A DNA stretch of 35,463 nt from an uncultured Actinomycetes bacterium (GCA_900313905.1 OMTG01000011.1:1-35463), one strand, 5' to 3'. Shown: positions 17,749-27,651, counted from the stretch's first letter. Notes: a model not told the origin generated them from the sequence alone. Numbers and translations are program-made.

Positions 17749-18791
17749 TCGCTCACCCCGCCCATGGCCGGAGCGCAGACCTCATGCGACAGCAGGGCCT
17801 TGAGGCGCGGCAGCGCCAGCGAGAGTGCCTCGTCGAGGTCGCCCTTCACCGTGAAGCCGGCAGCGGCCTTGTGTCCGCCACCACCAAGCTCGCGTGCCAC
17901 GATCGATATGTCGTAGTCGCTCTTGGAGCGGAGGTTGCCTCGCACGCCGCCTCCGGGCAGCTCCTTCAGGAAGAGGGCAACCTCAGCGCCATCGACGCTC
18001 CTCACCACATCGATCAGGCCATCGCACTCGTCGAGCATGGCTCCCGTGCGGGCAAGGTCATCCTCTGTGGAATAGCTGTAGGCGATCCTGCCGCCCATGA
18101 AGGTCTTGATGCGGGACATCACGAGCGCCTCGAGATGGAGGTACTGGAGCCTGAAGCTCTGATAGACGTGGAGCGACACCTCAGAGGGATTGGCCCCATT
18201 GTCCACGAGATAGGAGGCGATATCGAAGGCTTCGGGATTCGTGTTCTGGTACTGGAAGCGTCCCGTATCGGTCATGATGGCACAGAAGAGGCAGTCAGCT
18301 ATCTGCCCCATCATCGGGGCATCGAGGAACTGCGCGAACTCTGCCACGATCACGCCGACAGCGGCGGCATCGGGCCGCACGATCGAGACATCGCCGAACG
18401 GATGGTCCGAAGGGTGGTGATCGATCTCTGCGACCTTGGCAGAGCGCCTGAGCACCGCCTCTGCCTCATTGAGGCGCGCCGGTGCAGGCAGATCCACGGA
18501 GATGAACAGGTCGGGATCTGCGGCGTAGTCCTTTGCATGCACGAAGTCCTCCGCTCCCGGGAGGAATCCATAGATCCTCGGGACCGGATCGGAGTCGGCA
18601 AGGAGGTTCGTGACCTCCTTGCCGGGCCAGACCTCGCGGATGATGTGGGCCATCGCGAGGCCGGAGCCAAGGGCATCCCCATCGGGGCTCGTATGGGCAC
18701 AGACCGCGATGGTCTGGGCAGCTTCAATCAAGGAAGCGATCTCTGCGAAGGCAGAGCGCTGCGCCTCCATATCTTCGGTCTGCACGAGCAC
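17745..18791 (-). CDS. nrnA: DHH-family oligoribonuclease / pAp phosphatase (NrnA-like)
   Basis: NrnA-type enzymes degrade very short RNA oligomers to mononucleotides and dephosphorylate 3',5'-pAp. The protein (348 residues) shows the DHH phosphoesterase motifs AHTSPDGDALGSGL (residues 32-45), SVDLPAPARL, EIDHHPSDH (DHH at 124-126) and TDTGRFQY. A C-terminal DHHA1 substrate-binding domain contains ELGGGGHKAAAGF. The frame opens with GTG at 18791, 2 bp after the rbfA stop. A second GTG at 18785 has a better ribosome-binding site (GAGG), so the true start is uncertain by two codons. Confidence 0.92.
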   Translation of the reverse strand: MLVQTEDMEAQRSAFAEIASLIEAAQTIAVCAHTSPDGDALGSGLAMAHIIREVWPGKEVTNLLADSDPVPRIYGFLPGAEDFVHAKDYAADPDLFISVDLPAPARLNEAEAVLRRSAKVAEIDHHPSDHPFGDVSIVRPDAAAVGVIVAEFAQFLDAPMMGQIADCLFCAIMTDTGRFQYQNTNPEAFDIASYLVDNGANPSEVSLHVYQSFRLQYLHLEALVMSRIKTFMGGRIAYSYSTEDDLARTGAMLDECDGLIDVVRSVDGAEVALFLKELPGGGVRGNLRSKSDYDISIVARELGGGGHKAAAGFTVKGDLDEALSLALPRLKALLSHEVCAPAMGGVSE

Positions 18792-18793
18792 CT

Positions 18794-19195
18794 CTATTCA
18801 GCGTCAGACTCGTCCGGCTCGATCGGGTAGCCGTTCTCGTCCTTCTCGACGCCCATGGTCGGAGGAACATTCTTCAGGGCGCGGGTGATCTGCTCGGCCT
18901 CGTCCGTCGTGGTATCGATGCGGAACTCGATCTCGGGCGTTGCACGCCAGCTCACCGCATGCCCGAAGAGGGTGCGGATGCGTCCCTTCGCGCGGTTGAG
19001 GGCCGCCATCACCTTGTCGTAGCGGTCCGCCTCGCACGTCACGTACACCCGCATGTATGACTTGTCGATGGCGACCTCGGCGCCCGTCACCGTGACGAGC
19101 GCGAGATCAGGATCGGCAACCTCGAACAACAGAATGTTCGCAATCTTTTCGCGCGCCTCTTCGTTGATGCGGCGCGAATTCCTGTTCTGCTTCAT
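18794..19195 (-). CDS. rbfA: 30S ribosome-binding factor A
   Basis: RbfA is a small KH-fold protein needed for late 30S subunit assembly. The 133-residue product shows the family pattern: the basic start NSRRINEEAREKIANIL, the central VTVTGAEVAIDKSYMRVYV, and RATPEIEFRIDTTTDEAEQI. An acidic tail (about 20 residues ending DESDAE) follows. It starts 8 bp after infB and ends 2 bp before nrnA. Confidence 0.94.
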   Translation of the reverse strand: MKQNRNSRRINEEAREKIANILLFEVADPDLALVTVTGAEVAIDKSYMRVYVTCEADRYDKVMAALNRAKGRIRTLFGHAVSWRATPEIEFRIDTTTDEAEQITRALKNVPPTMGVEKDENGYPIEPDESDAE

Positions 19196-19203
19196 GGGAA
19201 AAC

Positions 19204-21993
19204 CTATTCAGTACGTGCCACCTGGACAACCTTGTAGGACTCGATGGTGTCGCCCACATGGATATCCTGATAGCTGTCGAGCGAGATGCCGCACTCGTAG
19301 CCGGCCTTCACGCTCTTCACTTCATCCTTGTAGCGGCGCAGCGATGCGATCGTGCCGTCGTAGACGATGATGCCATTGCGGACGAGGCGGACCTGGTCGG
19401 TCGCTGCGACCTCGCCTTCCTGGACCATGCAGCCTGCGGCGATGCCGACCTTCGGCACCTTGTACGTCTGGCGCACCTCGATGGTGGCCGTCTGCACTTC
19501 CTGCTCCGTCGGCTTGAGCATGCCGATGCGAGCCGCATCGATCTCCTCGATGGCCTTGTAGATGACGGAGTAGGTGCGGATCTCGACGCCGGCCTTCTCG
19601 GCTGCAGCACGGGCCTTCGCCTCAGGACGGACGCCAAAGCCGATGATGATGGCATTGGAGGCATCGGCGAGGATGACATCGGTCTCGTTGATGGCACCGA
19701 CCGCCGTATGGATCACGTTGATGCGGACCTCGCTCTGGTCGAGCTTGGAGAGCGAATCCACGAGCGCCTCGATCGAGCCCTGGACATCGGCCTTGATGAT
19801 GAGGTTGAGCTCCTTCACATCGGCGTCTTCCATCGTGTCGAAGAGGTTCTCGAGGGTAACGTGCTTGACCCTGTTCTGCTCCTCGATGCGGGCCTTGAGC
19901 TGGCGGGACTCGGCGAGCGAGCGTGCATCGCGCTCATCATCGAAGACACGGAACTCGTCGCCTGCGTTCGGGATCGACTGGAGGCCCAGGATCTCGACAG
20001 GATCGGAGGGCTTGGCCTCCTGGACATTGTTGCCGTGCTGGTCGAGCATGGCGCGGACGTGGCCGTAGGCGGTGCCGGCGACGACCGCATCGCCGACATG
20101 CAGGGTGCCACGGTTCACGAGGATCGTGGCGACCGAGCCGCGGCCGCGGTCGAGCTTTGCCTCGAGGACGTAGCCAGAGGCGAAGGTGTTCGGATTGGCC
20201 TTGAGCTCGAGATAGTCAGCCTCGAGAAGGACTGCGTCGAGCAGGTCCTCGATGCCGATCTTCTTCTTCGCGGAGATGTTCACGAACATGTTCTGGCCGC
20301 CCCACTCCTCGGGGATGATGCCATATTCCGTGAGCTCCTGGCGGACCTTGTCAGGGTTCGCGCCCGGCTTGTCGATCTTGTTGACGGCAACGATGATGGG
20401 GACGTTTGCCGCCTTTGCATGGTTGATGGACTCGACGGTCTGGGGCATGACGCCGTCATCGGCAGCGACGATCAGGATGACAATGTCGGTGACCTTGGCG
20501 CCACGGGCACGCATTGCCGTGAAGGTTGCATGGCCCGGCGTATCGATGAAGGTGATGGTGCGCCCATGGATCTTCACCTGGGAGGCGCCGATGGCCTGCG
20601 TGATGCCGCCAGCCTCGCCGGCAGCGACGCCCGTATGGCGGATGGCATCGAGCAGGGACGTCTTGCCGTGGTCGACGTGGCCCATGACAGTTACCACGGG
20701 CGGCCTCGGGAGCAGATCCTTCGGATCGTCGTAGAAGGTGAAGGAGTTCTCCTCCTCCTTTGTCATGACCTTGACATCGCGGCCGAGGTCGTCTGCGACG
20801 AGCTCGATCTGGTCGTCCGTCATGCTCTGCGTCATCGTCAGTGGGGTCCCGAGAAGGAAGAGGCGCTTGATGATCTCATTGGCCGGAACCTTCAGGAGAT
20901 CGGCCAGCTCTGCCACCGTGGAGCCCTGCGGCACCTTGATGGTATCGAGCTGGGAGAGGTCCTGGTCGTTCTTCACGGCCTCTTCGATGCGCTTCTCCTC
21001 TGCAGCCTCGGCAGCCTGCTTGACACGGCGCTCCTTGCGGCGCTTGCGGCGGCCGGTCGACTCACGGGTCGCCTCCTCGACGTCGGCACGTGCCTTCTCG
21101 AGGAAGTGCTCGCGGTTGTACTCTTCGGCAGCACGCGCCATCCGCGTGTAGCGGTCCTCGCTGTCCTCCTGATGGCGGCTGTGCTTCTGGCTGCGGCGGC
21201 GGTTCTCGCCACGGCTATCCGGCTTGCCCTCGCCTGCAGGCGCTGCTGCAGCGGCATTGCGGCGAACCTCATCCATCGAGAAGCCGTTGCGCGATCCGCG
21301 CGTGCGGTCCTCCTGGCCTCCGGCAAAGCCACCCTCACGGGAGCCGCGCCCATCGTGGCGCTGGCCCTGGTGCTCCGAGCGCTCGCCTCGGCCCTGGCGG
21401 TCCTGGCCACGGCCCTGGCGCTCGCCGCGCTCGCCCTTCGGCTGGCGACGGCGCTGTGCGCGCTCCTCGGCCTCCTGCTTCTTGCGGGCTTCTTCCTCTT
21501 CCTTCTGCTTCTTGAGGACTTCCTCCTGCTGGGCGATCTGGTCGAGCAGGCTCGTGAAGGAAGGCACAGACTTCGGCGCGTTGTCCTTCACGCGGTTGCG
21601 CTCTGCTTCCTCGGCGGCAGCCTTCTCCTGGGCAGCACGCTCCTCCTCGGCCTTCTTGCGGGCAGCCTCCGCCTCGCGGCGGCGCTTCTCCTCGACAGCA
21701 CGCTCCTGCGCACGGCGCTTCTCGGCCTCCACGCGCTCGCGCTCTGCCTTCTCGGCCTCTTCGCGCTCCTTCTCGGCCTTCGCGTCGGCTTCGGCCTTCT
21801 TCTGGGCCTCGATCTCGGCGGCATGGGCCTCGAGGATCGGCTTGAGCTTCTTCCTGACCAGGTTCACATAGACGTCCTCGAGCGTGGAGGACGGCGACTT
21901 GGCCGGTATCTTCATATCAGCGAGATATCCCAGCATCTCCTTGCTGGTCATCCCATATTCCTTTGCAAGATCATGTACGCGGGTCTTTGCCAT
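19204..21993 (-). CDS. infB: Translation initiation factor IF-2
   Basis: IF-2 is the GTPase that brings initiator tRNA to the 30S subunit. The 929-residue protein has an N-terminal IF2N-type domain (about residues 1-52), then a long low-complexity region (about 55-330). That region is first Ala/Glu/Lys-rich and probably coiled, then rich in Arg, Gly and Gln ([17 protein letters not shown]). The GTPase domain carries GHVDHGKT (near 435), DTPGHATF and NKID, followed by the beta-barrel and fMet-tRNA-binding C-terminal domains. It lies 54 bp after nusA; neither ylxR nor an L7Ae-like gene, common between the two in Firmicutes, is present. Confidence 0.97.
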   Translation of the reverse strand: MAKTRVHDLAKEYGMTSKEMLGYLADMKIPAKSPSSTLEDVYVNLVRKKLKPILEAHAAEIEAQKKAEADAKAEKEREEAEKAERERVEAEKRRAQERAVEEKRRREAEAARKKAEEERAAQEKAAAEEAERNRVKDNAPKSVPSFTSLLDQIAQQEEVLKKQKEEEEARKKQEAEERAQRRRQPKGERGERQGRGQDRQGRGERSEHQGQRHDGRGSREGGFAGGQEDRTRGSRNGFSMDEVRRNAAAAAPAGEGKPDSRGENRRRSQKHSRHQEDSEDRYTRMARAAEEYNREHFLEKARADVEEATRESTGRRKRRKERRVKQAAEAAEEKRIEEAVKNDQDLSQLDTIKVPQGSTVAELADLLKVPANEIIKRLFLLGTPLTMTQSMTDDQIELVADDLGRDVKVMTKEEENSFTFYDDPKDLLPRPPVVTVMGHVDHGKTSLLDAIRHTGVAAGEAGGITQAIGASQVKIHGRTITFIDTPGHATFTAMRARGAKVTDIVILIVAADDGVMPQTVESINHAKAANVPIIVAVNKIDKPGANPDKVRQELTEYGIIPEEWGGQNMFVNISAKKKIGIEDLLDAVLLEADYLELKANPNTFASGYVLEAKLDRGRGSVATILVNRGTLHVGDAVVAGTAYGHVRAMLDQHGNNVQEAKPSDPVEILGLQSIPNAGDEFRVFDDERDARSLAESRQLKARIEEQNRVKHVTLENLFDTMEDADVKELNLIIKADVQGSIEALVDSLSKLDQSEVRINVIHTAVGAINETDVILADASNAIIIGFGVRPEAKARAAAEKAGVEIRTYSVIYKAIEEIDAARIGMLKPTEQEVQTATIEVRQTYKVPKVGIAAGCMVQEGEVAATDQVRLVRNGIIVYDGTIASLRRYKDEVKSVKAGYECGISLDSYQDIHVGDTIESYKVVQVARTE

Positions 21994-22047
21994 GTAACCA
22001 ACCTTTCTCAGATGCGACGGTGCTGGTGCGACTTATCCGTCGCATTG

Positions 22048-23310
22048 CTAGATCAAGGAGTCAGGATCGTCGGAAACCTCAACATCCATGAGCTTCTCGT
22101 GGATGCCGCAGTACTTGGAGCCCGGACGGGCCATGTTGCGGCACTGGACGCCAGCAGGGCTCACATATTCGCAGCGATGCCCCTCTGCCGGCTCGTCGTC
22201 GATGAGGGAATCGTCCTGCGGCTTCGGTGCAGGGATGTGGGCGCCATTGAGGATGCTCTTCGCGAGCGATTCGTTCTTGATATCGATATGGTAGCCGGTG
22301 AGGCGCGCAGCCAGGCGGGCATTCTGGCCCTCCTTGCCGATGGCGAGGGAGAGCTGGTCGTCCGGCACGATCACCGTGCAGTAGTTGCTCTCGGGGTCGA
22401 CGAGGACGCGGGAGACCTTGGCAGGCGACAGGGCATTCGCGACGCGCTTTGCCGGATCCTCATCCCAGAGCACGACATCGACGCGCTCGCCGCGGAGCTC
22501 GGAGACGACCGTGCGGACACGGCTGCCCTTCGGGCCGACGCAGGCGCCGACGGGATCGAGATGGTCATCGACCGAGGAGACAGCGACCTTGGAGCGGACG
22601 CCCGGCTCGCGTGCGACGGAGTTCACCTTCACGACCTTGTCGTAGACCTCAGGCACCTCGAGCTCGAAGAGCTTCGCGATGAGGTTCGGGTGGGTGCGGG
22701 AGATGACGATGGCCGGACGCTGCCGCTCGCCACGGGTCGGCTGCACCGTGCTGTTCGGGTCGCGCACGTCGATGATGATGGCCTTGATGCGCTGGTTGTG
22801 GATGTAGCGCTCCCCTGCCGGGCGCTCGTTGCGCTCATTGGGGAAGCGGTGCAGGTCGAAGTGGGGAAGCTCTGCCTCGACGCCGTCGCGAATCTTCACG
22901 ATCGTGAAGTCCGGCGTGGACTGCAGGACCGTGCCAGTGATGATGTCGCCGATGCGGTCAGAGAACTCCTCATAGATCTGCTGGCGCGCTGCATTGCGCA
23001 CGATGTTGTTGATCTCGGCCTTGGCCTGCTGGGCAGCGAGGCGGCTCGTGTCCTTCGGCGTGACATCGATCTCGTCGAACTCCTCGAACTCGCCGGTCTC
23101 GTCGTTCCAGGACTCGTCCTTCGGCTCCAGGCGGTAGACATAGATCTTGCCGGTCTGGCGGTCGATCGTGACCTTTGCGCCCCAATCGAGATGCAGGATG
23201 TCGGCGTAGCTCTTCGCGAGCGACTGCTCGAGGCGGTCGAGCAGGTAGAGCTCGTCGATGTGCTTGTCCTTGCAGAGCTCCATGAGCGCTTCCATCATTT
23301 CAGATGCCAT
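22048..23310 (-). CDS. nusA: Transcription termination/antitermination factor NusA with Cys/His tail
   Basis: NusA binds RNA polymerase and RNA and modulates pausing and termination. The 420-residue protein has an N-terminal polymerase-binding domain (MMEALMELCKDKHIDELYLL...), an S1 domain (GDIITGTVLQSTPDFTIVKI), and two KH domains including GACVGPKGSRVRTVV and AIGKEGQNARLAARLTGY. The tail is unusual: C380, C390, C401 and H404 are spaced CX9CX10CX2H (HRCEYVSPAGVQC...KYCGIH), a pattern like the small Cys/His knuckles of DUF5763-type proteins. No acidic NusA repeats are present. GGGAGG lies 9 nt before the ATG. It follows rimP by 21 bp. Confidence 0.95.
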   Translation of the reverse strand: MASEMMEALMELCKDKHIDELYLLDRLEQSLAKSYADILHLDWGAKVTIDRQTGKIYVYRLEPKDESWNDETGEFEEFDEIDVTPKDTSRLAAQQAKAEINNIVRNAARQQIYEEFSDRIGDIITGTVLQSTPDFTIVKIRDGVEAELPHFDLHRFPNERNERPAGERYIHNQRIKAIIIDVRDPNSTVQPTRGERQRPAIVISRTHPNLIAKLFELEVPEVYDKVVKVNSVAREPGVRSKVAVSSVDDHLDPVGACVGPKGSRVRTVVSELRGERVDVVLWDEDPAKRVANALSPAKVSRVLVDPESNYCTVIVPDDQLSLAIGKEGQNARLAARLTGYHIDIKNESLAKSILNGAHIPAPKPQDDSLIDDEPAEGHRCEYVSPAGVQCRNMARPGSKYCGIHEKLMDVEVSDDPDSLI

Positions 23311-23331
23311 ATGCGTATGCCTCCCATGCGG

Positions 23332-23832
23332 CTAGTTCTTCTTGCTCTTCTTGCTGGAAAAATCGATCTTCGGCTTGATCTTGGCGTCCTTCACCTCGTC
23401 GAGCGGAATCTCGTGCTCCCCGTCGTCGCAGGTCATGAGGACCTTTCCATCCTCGAAGCCGCGGAGCTCGCCGGTATAGCGGCGGCGCCCCTCCTTTGCA
23501 GTCGTCTGCAGGGCGATGGTCTCGCCCGCGAAGCGCTCGAAGTCATGCGGGCGCCTCAGTGGCCGGTTGAGGCCGGGCGAGGAGATCTCCAGCGTATAGG
23601 AGCCCGGGAAGGGATCCAGTGCATCGATGATCTCGTTGATCCAGCCTCCCTGTGCGGTCACCTCGTCGAGCGTGATCGTGTCCGCCGACTCATCTGCATG
23701 GTCGATCCTCACGCAGACGATTGGCGCCTGGGCTGCACCTTCGACGCTCACATCCACGATATCGATCGCATGGTCTGCAGCCACCTTCTCAAGAGCATCG
23801 ATGATGCTCTGCTCCGTCTCGCTCTTGGACAT
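23332..23832 (-). CDS. rimP: Ribosome maturation factor RimP
   Basis: RimP helps assemble the 30S subunit. From MSKSETEQSI (ATG at 23832, with GGAGGGG 5-10 nt upstream) it has 166 residues. Family segments are VDVSVEGAAQAPIVCVRIDH, LDPFPGSYTLEISSPGLNRPLRRPHDFERFAGE, and a C-terminal Sm-like domain with IPLDEVKDAKIKPKIDF. The last residues are Lys-rich. The in-frame ATG at 23871 was rejected because it lies inside the leader hairpin and lacks family similarity. It is the first gene of the nine-gene block. Confidence 0.94.
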   Translation of the reverse strand: MSKSETEQSIIDALEKVAADHAIDIVDVSVEGAAQAPIVCVRIDHADESADTITLDEVTAQGGWINEIIDALDPFPGSYTLEISSPGLNRPLRRPHDFERFAGETIALQTTAKEGRRRYTGELRGFEDGKVLMTCDDGEHEIPLDEVKDAKIKPKIDFSSKKSKKN

Positions 23833-23864
23833 CGCATTCCCCTCCTTCGGCCCATCGGCCCTAC

Positions 23865-23904
23865 ATAACAAAGGAAGCGGGGCGAAAACTCCACCCCACT
23901 TCCT
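23865..23904 (-). promoter_or_regulatory. rimP leader hairpin (attenuator-like)
   Basis: In the rimP leader, AGGAAG-N-GGGG... pairs with ...CCCC-N-CTTCCT (arms 23894-23904 and 23872-23882), giving a stem of about 10 bp. On the minus strand it is followed by TTTGTTATG. It lies between the likely transcription start and the rimP start codon. Terminator-like leader hairpins are known upstream of rimP-nusA operons in other bacteria and fit feedback by NusA. No competing antiterminator was worked out. Confidence 0.5.
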
Positions 23905-23928
23905 CTACGATTGAACTTTGACAGTGGT

Positions 23929-23957
23929 AGTTTAATACCTGCCAGCATCCACGTCAA
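23929..23957 (-). promoter_or_regulatory. Promoter of the rimP-rpoD operon
   Basis: Minus-strand TTGACG (23952-23957) and TAAACT (23929-23934) are 17 bp apart and point towards rimP. The -10 element lies inside the palindrome GGTAGTTTAATACC (23926-23939). That palindrome sits in the divergent gap with the LysR gene and might be its binding site. Confidence 0.55.
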
Positions 23958-23986
23958 ACTTCCCTCTCCATATGAAGGAGAACTCC

Positions 23987-24931
23987 ATGACTCTCCAACA
24001 GCTCCGCTACCTGATCGCCGTGGCCGAATATGGCTCGATCAATGCAGCGGCCCGCAATCTCTATACCGCCCAGTCGAATGTCTCCTGCGCCATGCACGAC
24101 CTCGAGGAGGAGTTCGGCATGCAGATCTTCACCCGCTCGAACCGGGGCGTGCGCCTCACCTCGGACGGGACAGAGCTTCTGGGCTATGCGCGCCAGGTCG
24201 TGGAGCAGGCAGACATGCTCGAGCAGCGCTTCACCCATGGCACCGCCCCTCAGGAGCGCCTTTCGGTATCTGCCCAGCACTACGCCTTCAGCGTCCAGGC
24301 ATTCGTGGATGTCGCAGGGACCTGCGAGAGCGATGACTACGATTTCGTGATGCGCGAGACGGCCACAGGCCAGATCCTCTCCGATGTCCGCGACTTCAGG
24401 AGCGAGATCGGCATCCTCTATCTCGACAGCTTCAACCGGCCTGTGCTCGAGAAGGCCTTCGAGGACGACAATCTCGTCTTCCATCCCCTCTTCGATGCAC
24501 CGGTCCATGTCTTCGTGGGAGAGCAGCATCCGCTTGCCCAGAAGAGCATCATCCACGCCGAGGATCTCGCCCCCTATCCACGCTATTCCTTCGAGCAGGG
24601 CACCGAGAATTCCTTCTATTATTCCGAGGAGCCGCTTTCACAGCTTCCACACAGAAAGACCATCCGGTATTCAGACCGCGGCACCCTCACGAGCCTGCTC
24701 ACCCACTTCGATGGCTACACGCTCTCGACAGGGGTCCTGTCGGACGAGATGCAGTCAGGCATCGCTTCGGTCCCGTTGGCAGGGGCTCCGACCATGCGCG
24801 TCGGCTATGTGATCCACCGCGAGAGGAAGCCGAGCGCCCTTCTGCGGCGTTACATAAAGAGGCTCCGGGAGATCATCCGCACGAACAGCTCGGAGTGCAC
24901 CTATCTGGAGGATACGGCCCCCGAAGCCTGA
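23987..24931 (+). CDS. LysR-family transcriptional regulator
   Basis: The only plus-strand gene. The start is the ATG at 23987, preceded by GAAGGAG; an upstream ATG at 23972 would add five residues and lacks that site. The 314-residue protein has the classic N-terminal winged helix (LQQLRYLIAVAEYGSINAAARNLYTAQSNVSCAMHDLE, quoted only by its ends: residues 3-40) and a two-lobed effector-binding domain from about residue 90. The effector and targets are unknown. It diverges from rimP across about 150 bp. LysR proteins commonly regulate themselves and a divergent gene; here the divergent gene is a housekeeping operon, so its real targets may lie elsewhere. Confidence 0.88.
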   Translation: MTLQQLRYLIAVAEYGSINAAARNLYTAQSNVSCAMHDLEEEFGMQIFTRSNRGVRLTSDGTELLGYARQVVEQADMLEQRFTHGTAPQERLSVSAQHYAFSVQAFVDVAGTCESDDYDFVMRETATGQILSDVRDFRSEIGILYLDSFNRPVLEKAFEDDNLVFHPLFDAPVHVFVGEQHPLAQKSIIHAEDLAPYPRYSFEQGTENSFYYSEEPLSQLPHRKTIRYSDRGTLTSLLTHFDGYTLSTGVLSDEMQSGIASVPLAGAPTMRVGYVIHRERKPSALLRRYIKRLREIIRTNSSECTYLEDTAPEA

Positions 24932-24949
24932 TGCAGCATCCAGAACGCA

Positions 24950-24987
24950 AAGGTCCCGCCAGGAAGCCTTTCTCCTGGCGGCACCTT
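24950..24987. terminator. Bidirectional hairpin between LysR gene and leuS
   Basis: The repeat AAGGT-C-CCGCCAGGA (24950-24964) pairs with TCCTGGCGG-C-ACCTT (24973-24987) around an 8-nt loop. It lies between two convergent genes, 18 bp past the LysR stop and about 20 bp past the leuS stop. The U-tract is short on both strands, so strength is uncertain. Confidence 0.7.
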
Positions 24988-25006
24988 CTGCTATATCGGG
25001 CCTCTG

Positions 25007-27583
25007 CTAGATTGCGACGATGTTCACGAGCTTGCCCGGCACGACGACGACCTTCTTGATCGTCTTGCCCTCGAGGTAGCTTGCGACAGCCTCCTTCGCA
25101 GCAGCCTCCATGTCCTCCTTGGAGGCATCGGCTGCGACCATGGCATGGCCGCGGAGCTTTCCCTTGACCTGGACGGCGATCGAGATGGTGTCGGCGACTG
25201 CCTGGCTCTCGTCGAATTCAGGCCAGGCGACGTTGTAGACCGACTCCGTGCCGCCGAGCGCCTCATGCCAGAGCTCCTCGGACCAGTGCGGGACGATGGG
25301 AGCGAGCATGCGGACGACGGCAGATGCGGTCGCGGTGCAGAGGGCGGCATCGCGCTTGTCAGCCGGCAATGCGTTCACATACTTGGATGCCGCATTCACG
25401 AGCTCCATGACCGCAGAGATCGCGGTATTGAACTGGCCACGGTCGAAGTCCTGCGTGCACTTGATGCCGAGGCGGTTGAGCTCGCGGTTGAGCTCGGATG
25501 CGTCCTTATCGAGGGAATCGGGCACGACCGGACCGGCCGCCTTCACGTCCTTGCCTTCGACGAGCTGCCAGACGATCCTCCAAGCACGCTTGAGGAAGCG
25601 GTTGCAGCCCTGGACAGCCTCCTCATCCCAGCTGAAGTCCTTCTCAGGAGGTGCCACAAAGAGGATCGCAAGACGCATCGTGTCGGCGCCATAGGGCTCG
25701 ATGACCGAAGAGGGCGGCACGACATTGCCCTTCGACTTCGACATGGTCTCGCCGTTCGCATCCTTCACCATGCCCTGGCAGAGGAGGTTCGTGAACGGCT
25801 CGTCGATCTTGAGCATGCCCATGTCGCGCAGGACCTTGGTCCAGAAGCGGGAGTAGAGCAGGTGCAGGATGGCGTGCTCGATGCCGCCGATGTAGTTGTC
25901 GACCGGCATCCAGCGGTCCACAGCCTCCTTCGAGAAGGGGGCCTGGTCGTTGTGGGGATCGCAGTAGCGCAGATAGTACCAGCTGGAGCACGTGAAGGTG
26001 TCCATCGTGTCCGTGATGCGCTTCGCGGGACGACCGCACTTCGGGCAGGTCGTCTCGTAGAAGGGCGCATACTCGGCAAGCGTATCGCCAGCACCGAGGT
26101 CGAGGTTCTCCGGCAGCCGAACCGGCAGCTGGTCTTCCGGCACCGGCACATCGCCGCAGACATCGCAGTGGATCATCGGGATCGGGTTGCCCCAGTAGCG
26201 CTGGCGGGAGATCAGCCAGTCACGGAGGCGGTACTGCACCTTCGTGCGGCCACAGCCATGCTCCTCGAGCCAGGAGACGATGGCCTTGACGGCCTCGGAG
26301 TGCTTGCCGCCCTTCATGCCCGTGAAGGGGCCGGACTGGATCAGGTAGCCCTCTGCTGTCATGGCGCTATCCCAGTCGACATCCGTGACCTTGAGCTCGC
26401 GCTCATTCTTGAGCTCTTCGTAGAGCGGATCGTCCTTCTCGCAGATGATCGGCGGGATGGGCAGGCCATACTTGCGGGCGAAGTCGAAGTCGCGCTGGTC
26501 GCCGCAAGGCACGCCCATGACAGCACCAGTGCCGTAGTCCATGAGGACATAGTCGGCGACCCAGATGGGGGCCGGCCTCCCGTTGATCGGGTTGATCACA
26601 TAGCGGCCCGTGAAGACGCCATGCTTCTCGCGGCTCGTGCCCTGACGGTCGACAGAGGAGACCTTCTCGGTCGCAGCTTTTAGCGCCTCATAGTCCTTCT
26701 CGTACTCGGTGCCAGCCACAAGCTCGGCTGCGAGCTCGGACTCAGGCGGAAGCACCATGAAGGAGACGCCGAAGAGCGTGTCGGCACGGGTCGTGAAGAC
26801 CGTGATCGTGCGGTCGGTCGGTGTCACGCCATCCGTATCGGCAAGCCTGAAGTCGATCTCAGCGCCCTCGGAGCGGCCAATCCAATTCCGCTGCTGCGCT
26901 TTCACGTTCTCAGGCCAGCCCGTGAGCTTGTCGAGGTCGTCGAGGAGCTCCTGCGCATAGTCGGTGATCTTGAGGTACCACTGCGAGAGGTTGCGCTTCT
27001 CGGGAATCGATCCGCACCGCCAGCAGCGCCCTTCCACGACCTGCTCGTTTGCAAGGACCGTCTTGCAGGTTGGGCACCAGTTCACCGGCGAGGTGGCGCG
27101 GTAGGCAAGGCCACGCTTCCACATCTGGATGAACATCCACTGGCCCCACTTGTAGTACTCCGGGTCGCAGGTGTTGAACATGCGGTCATAGTCATAGCTG
27201 AAGCCCATGCGCCGCATGGTCTTCACGGCATTGTCGATGTTCTGGTAGGTCCACTTCGCGGCCTGCGTATGATGCTTGATGGCGGCGTTCTCGGCAGGCA
27301 GGCCGAAAGCGTCGAAGCCCATCGGGTGCAGGACATCATAGCCGCGCATGCGGGCCTGGCGCGCCATCGCGTCGCCGATCGTGTAGTTGCGGGCATGGCC
27401 CATGTGGAGGTCTCCCGAAGGATACGGGAACATTTCGAGGACATACTTCTTGGGCTTCGAGGGATCCTCGTCTGTCTTGTAGAGCTCCTCCTCGTCCCAG
27501 ATCTTCTGCCACTTGGTCTCTATCGCCTGCGCATCATATGCCGGGATGCCTGCCTCCGGCGTATCGACGTGCTCCTCTGCCAT
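25007..27583 (-). CDS. leuS: Leucyl-tRNA synthetase
   Basis: LeuRS charges tRNA-Leu. The 858-residue class I synthetase has HMGH (residues 60-63, the HIGH signature) after the family motif [17 protein letters not shown], and ETMSKSKGN (near residue 612) as the KMSKS loop. Between them lie the CP1 editing domain and two CxxC pairs (WCPTCKTVL...CWRCGSI; CDVCGD and CPKCGR) typical of bacterial LeuRS zinc-type inserts. The C-terminal anticodon-binding and LeuRS-specific domains are present. AAGGAGGAG lies just before the ATG. Unlike ileS in this window, it has no room for a T-box leader: only 91 bp separate it from guaB. Confidence 0.97.
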   Translation of the reverse strand: MAEEHVDTPEAGIPAYDAQAIETKWQKIWDEEELYKTDEDPSKPKKYVLEMFPYPSGDLHMGHARNYTIGDAMARQARMRGYDVLHPMGFDAFGLPAENAAIKHHTQAAKWTYQNIDNAVKTMRRMGFSYDYDRMFNTCDPEYYKWGQWMFIQMWKRGLAYRATSPVNWCPTCKTVLANEQVVEGRCWRCGSIPEKRNLSQWYLKITDYAQELLDDLDKLTGWPENVKAQQRNWIGRSEGAEIDFRLADTDGVTPTDRTITVFTTRADTLFGVSFMVLPPESELAAELVAGTEYEKDYEALKAATEKVSSVDRQGTSREKHGVFTGRYVINPINGRPAPIWVADYVLMDYGTGAVMGVPCGDQRDFDFARKYGLPIPPIICEKDDPLYEELKNERELKVTDVDWDSAMTAEGYLIQSGPFTGMKGGKHSEAVKAIVSWLEEHGCGRTKVQYRLRDWLISRQRYWGNPIPMIHCDVCGDVPVPEDQLPVRLPENLDLGAGDTLAEYAPFYETTCPKCGRPAKRITDTMDTFTCSSWYYLRYCDPHNDQAPFSKEAVDRWMPVDNYIGGIEHAILHLLYSRFWTKVLRDMGMLKIDEPFTNLLCQGMVKDANGETMSKSKGNVVPPSSVIEPYGADTMRLAILFVAPPEKDFSWDEEAVQGCNRFLKRAWRIVWQLVEGKDVKAAGPVVPDSLDKDASELNRELNRLGIKCTQDFDRGQFNTAISAVMELVNAASKYVNALPADKRDAALCTATASAVVRMLAPIVPHWSEELWHEALGGTESVYNVAWPEFDESQAVADTISIAVQVKGKLRGHAMVAADASKEDMEAAAKEAVASYLEGKTIKKVVVVPGKLVNIVAI

Positions 27584-27611
27584 TTGTCTCCTCCTTGCTG
27601 GATTTCATTCA

Positions 27612-27651
27612 ACACGAAAGTGGGCACCCCAGCCAATCTGAGGGTGCCCAC
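27612..27651 (-). terminator. guaB terminator
   Basis: A 10-bp perfect stem, GTGGGCACCC (27620-27629) with its complement at 27642-27651, around a 12-nt loop. On the minus strand it is followed by TTTCGTGTT. It stands between guaB and leuS; leuS lies only 37 bp further, leaving little space for a promoter, so some read-through is likely. Confidence 0.72.

Noticed and set aside
19258-23868. Plus-strand open frame of 1536 codons antisense to infB, nusA and rimP
   Set aside because: It is codon-on-codon antisense to three recognised genes. Stops there would need TTA, CTA or TCA in the sense frame, codons that are rare in this GC-rich genome. The translation is a low-complexity Asp/Leu/Arg/Val mix with no domain.
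23911-23946. Plus-strand promoter for the LysR gene (TTGACA at 23918)
   Set aside because: No acceptable -10 hexamer lies 16-18 bp downstream, so the match was not annotated.
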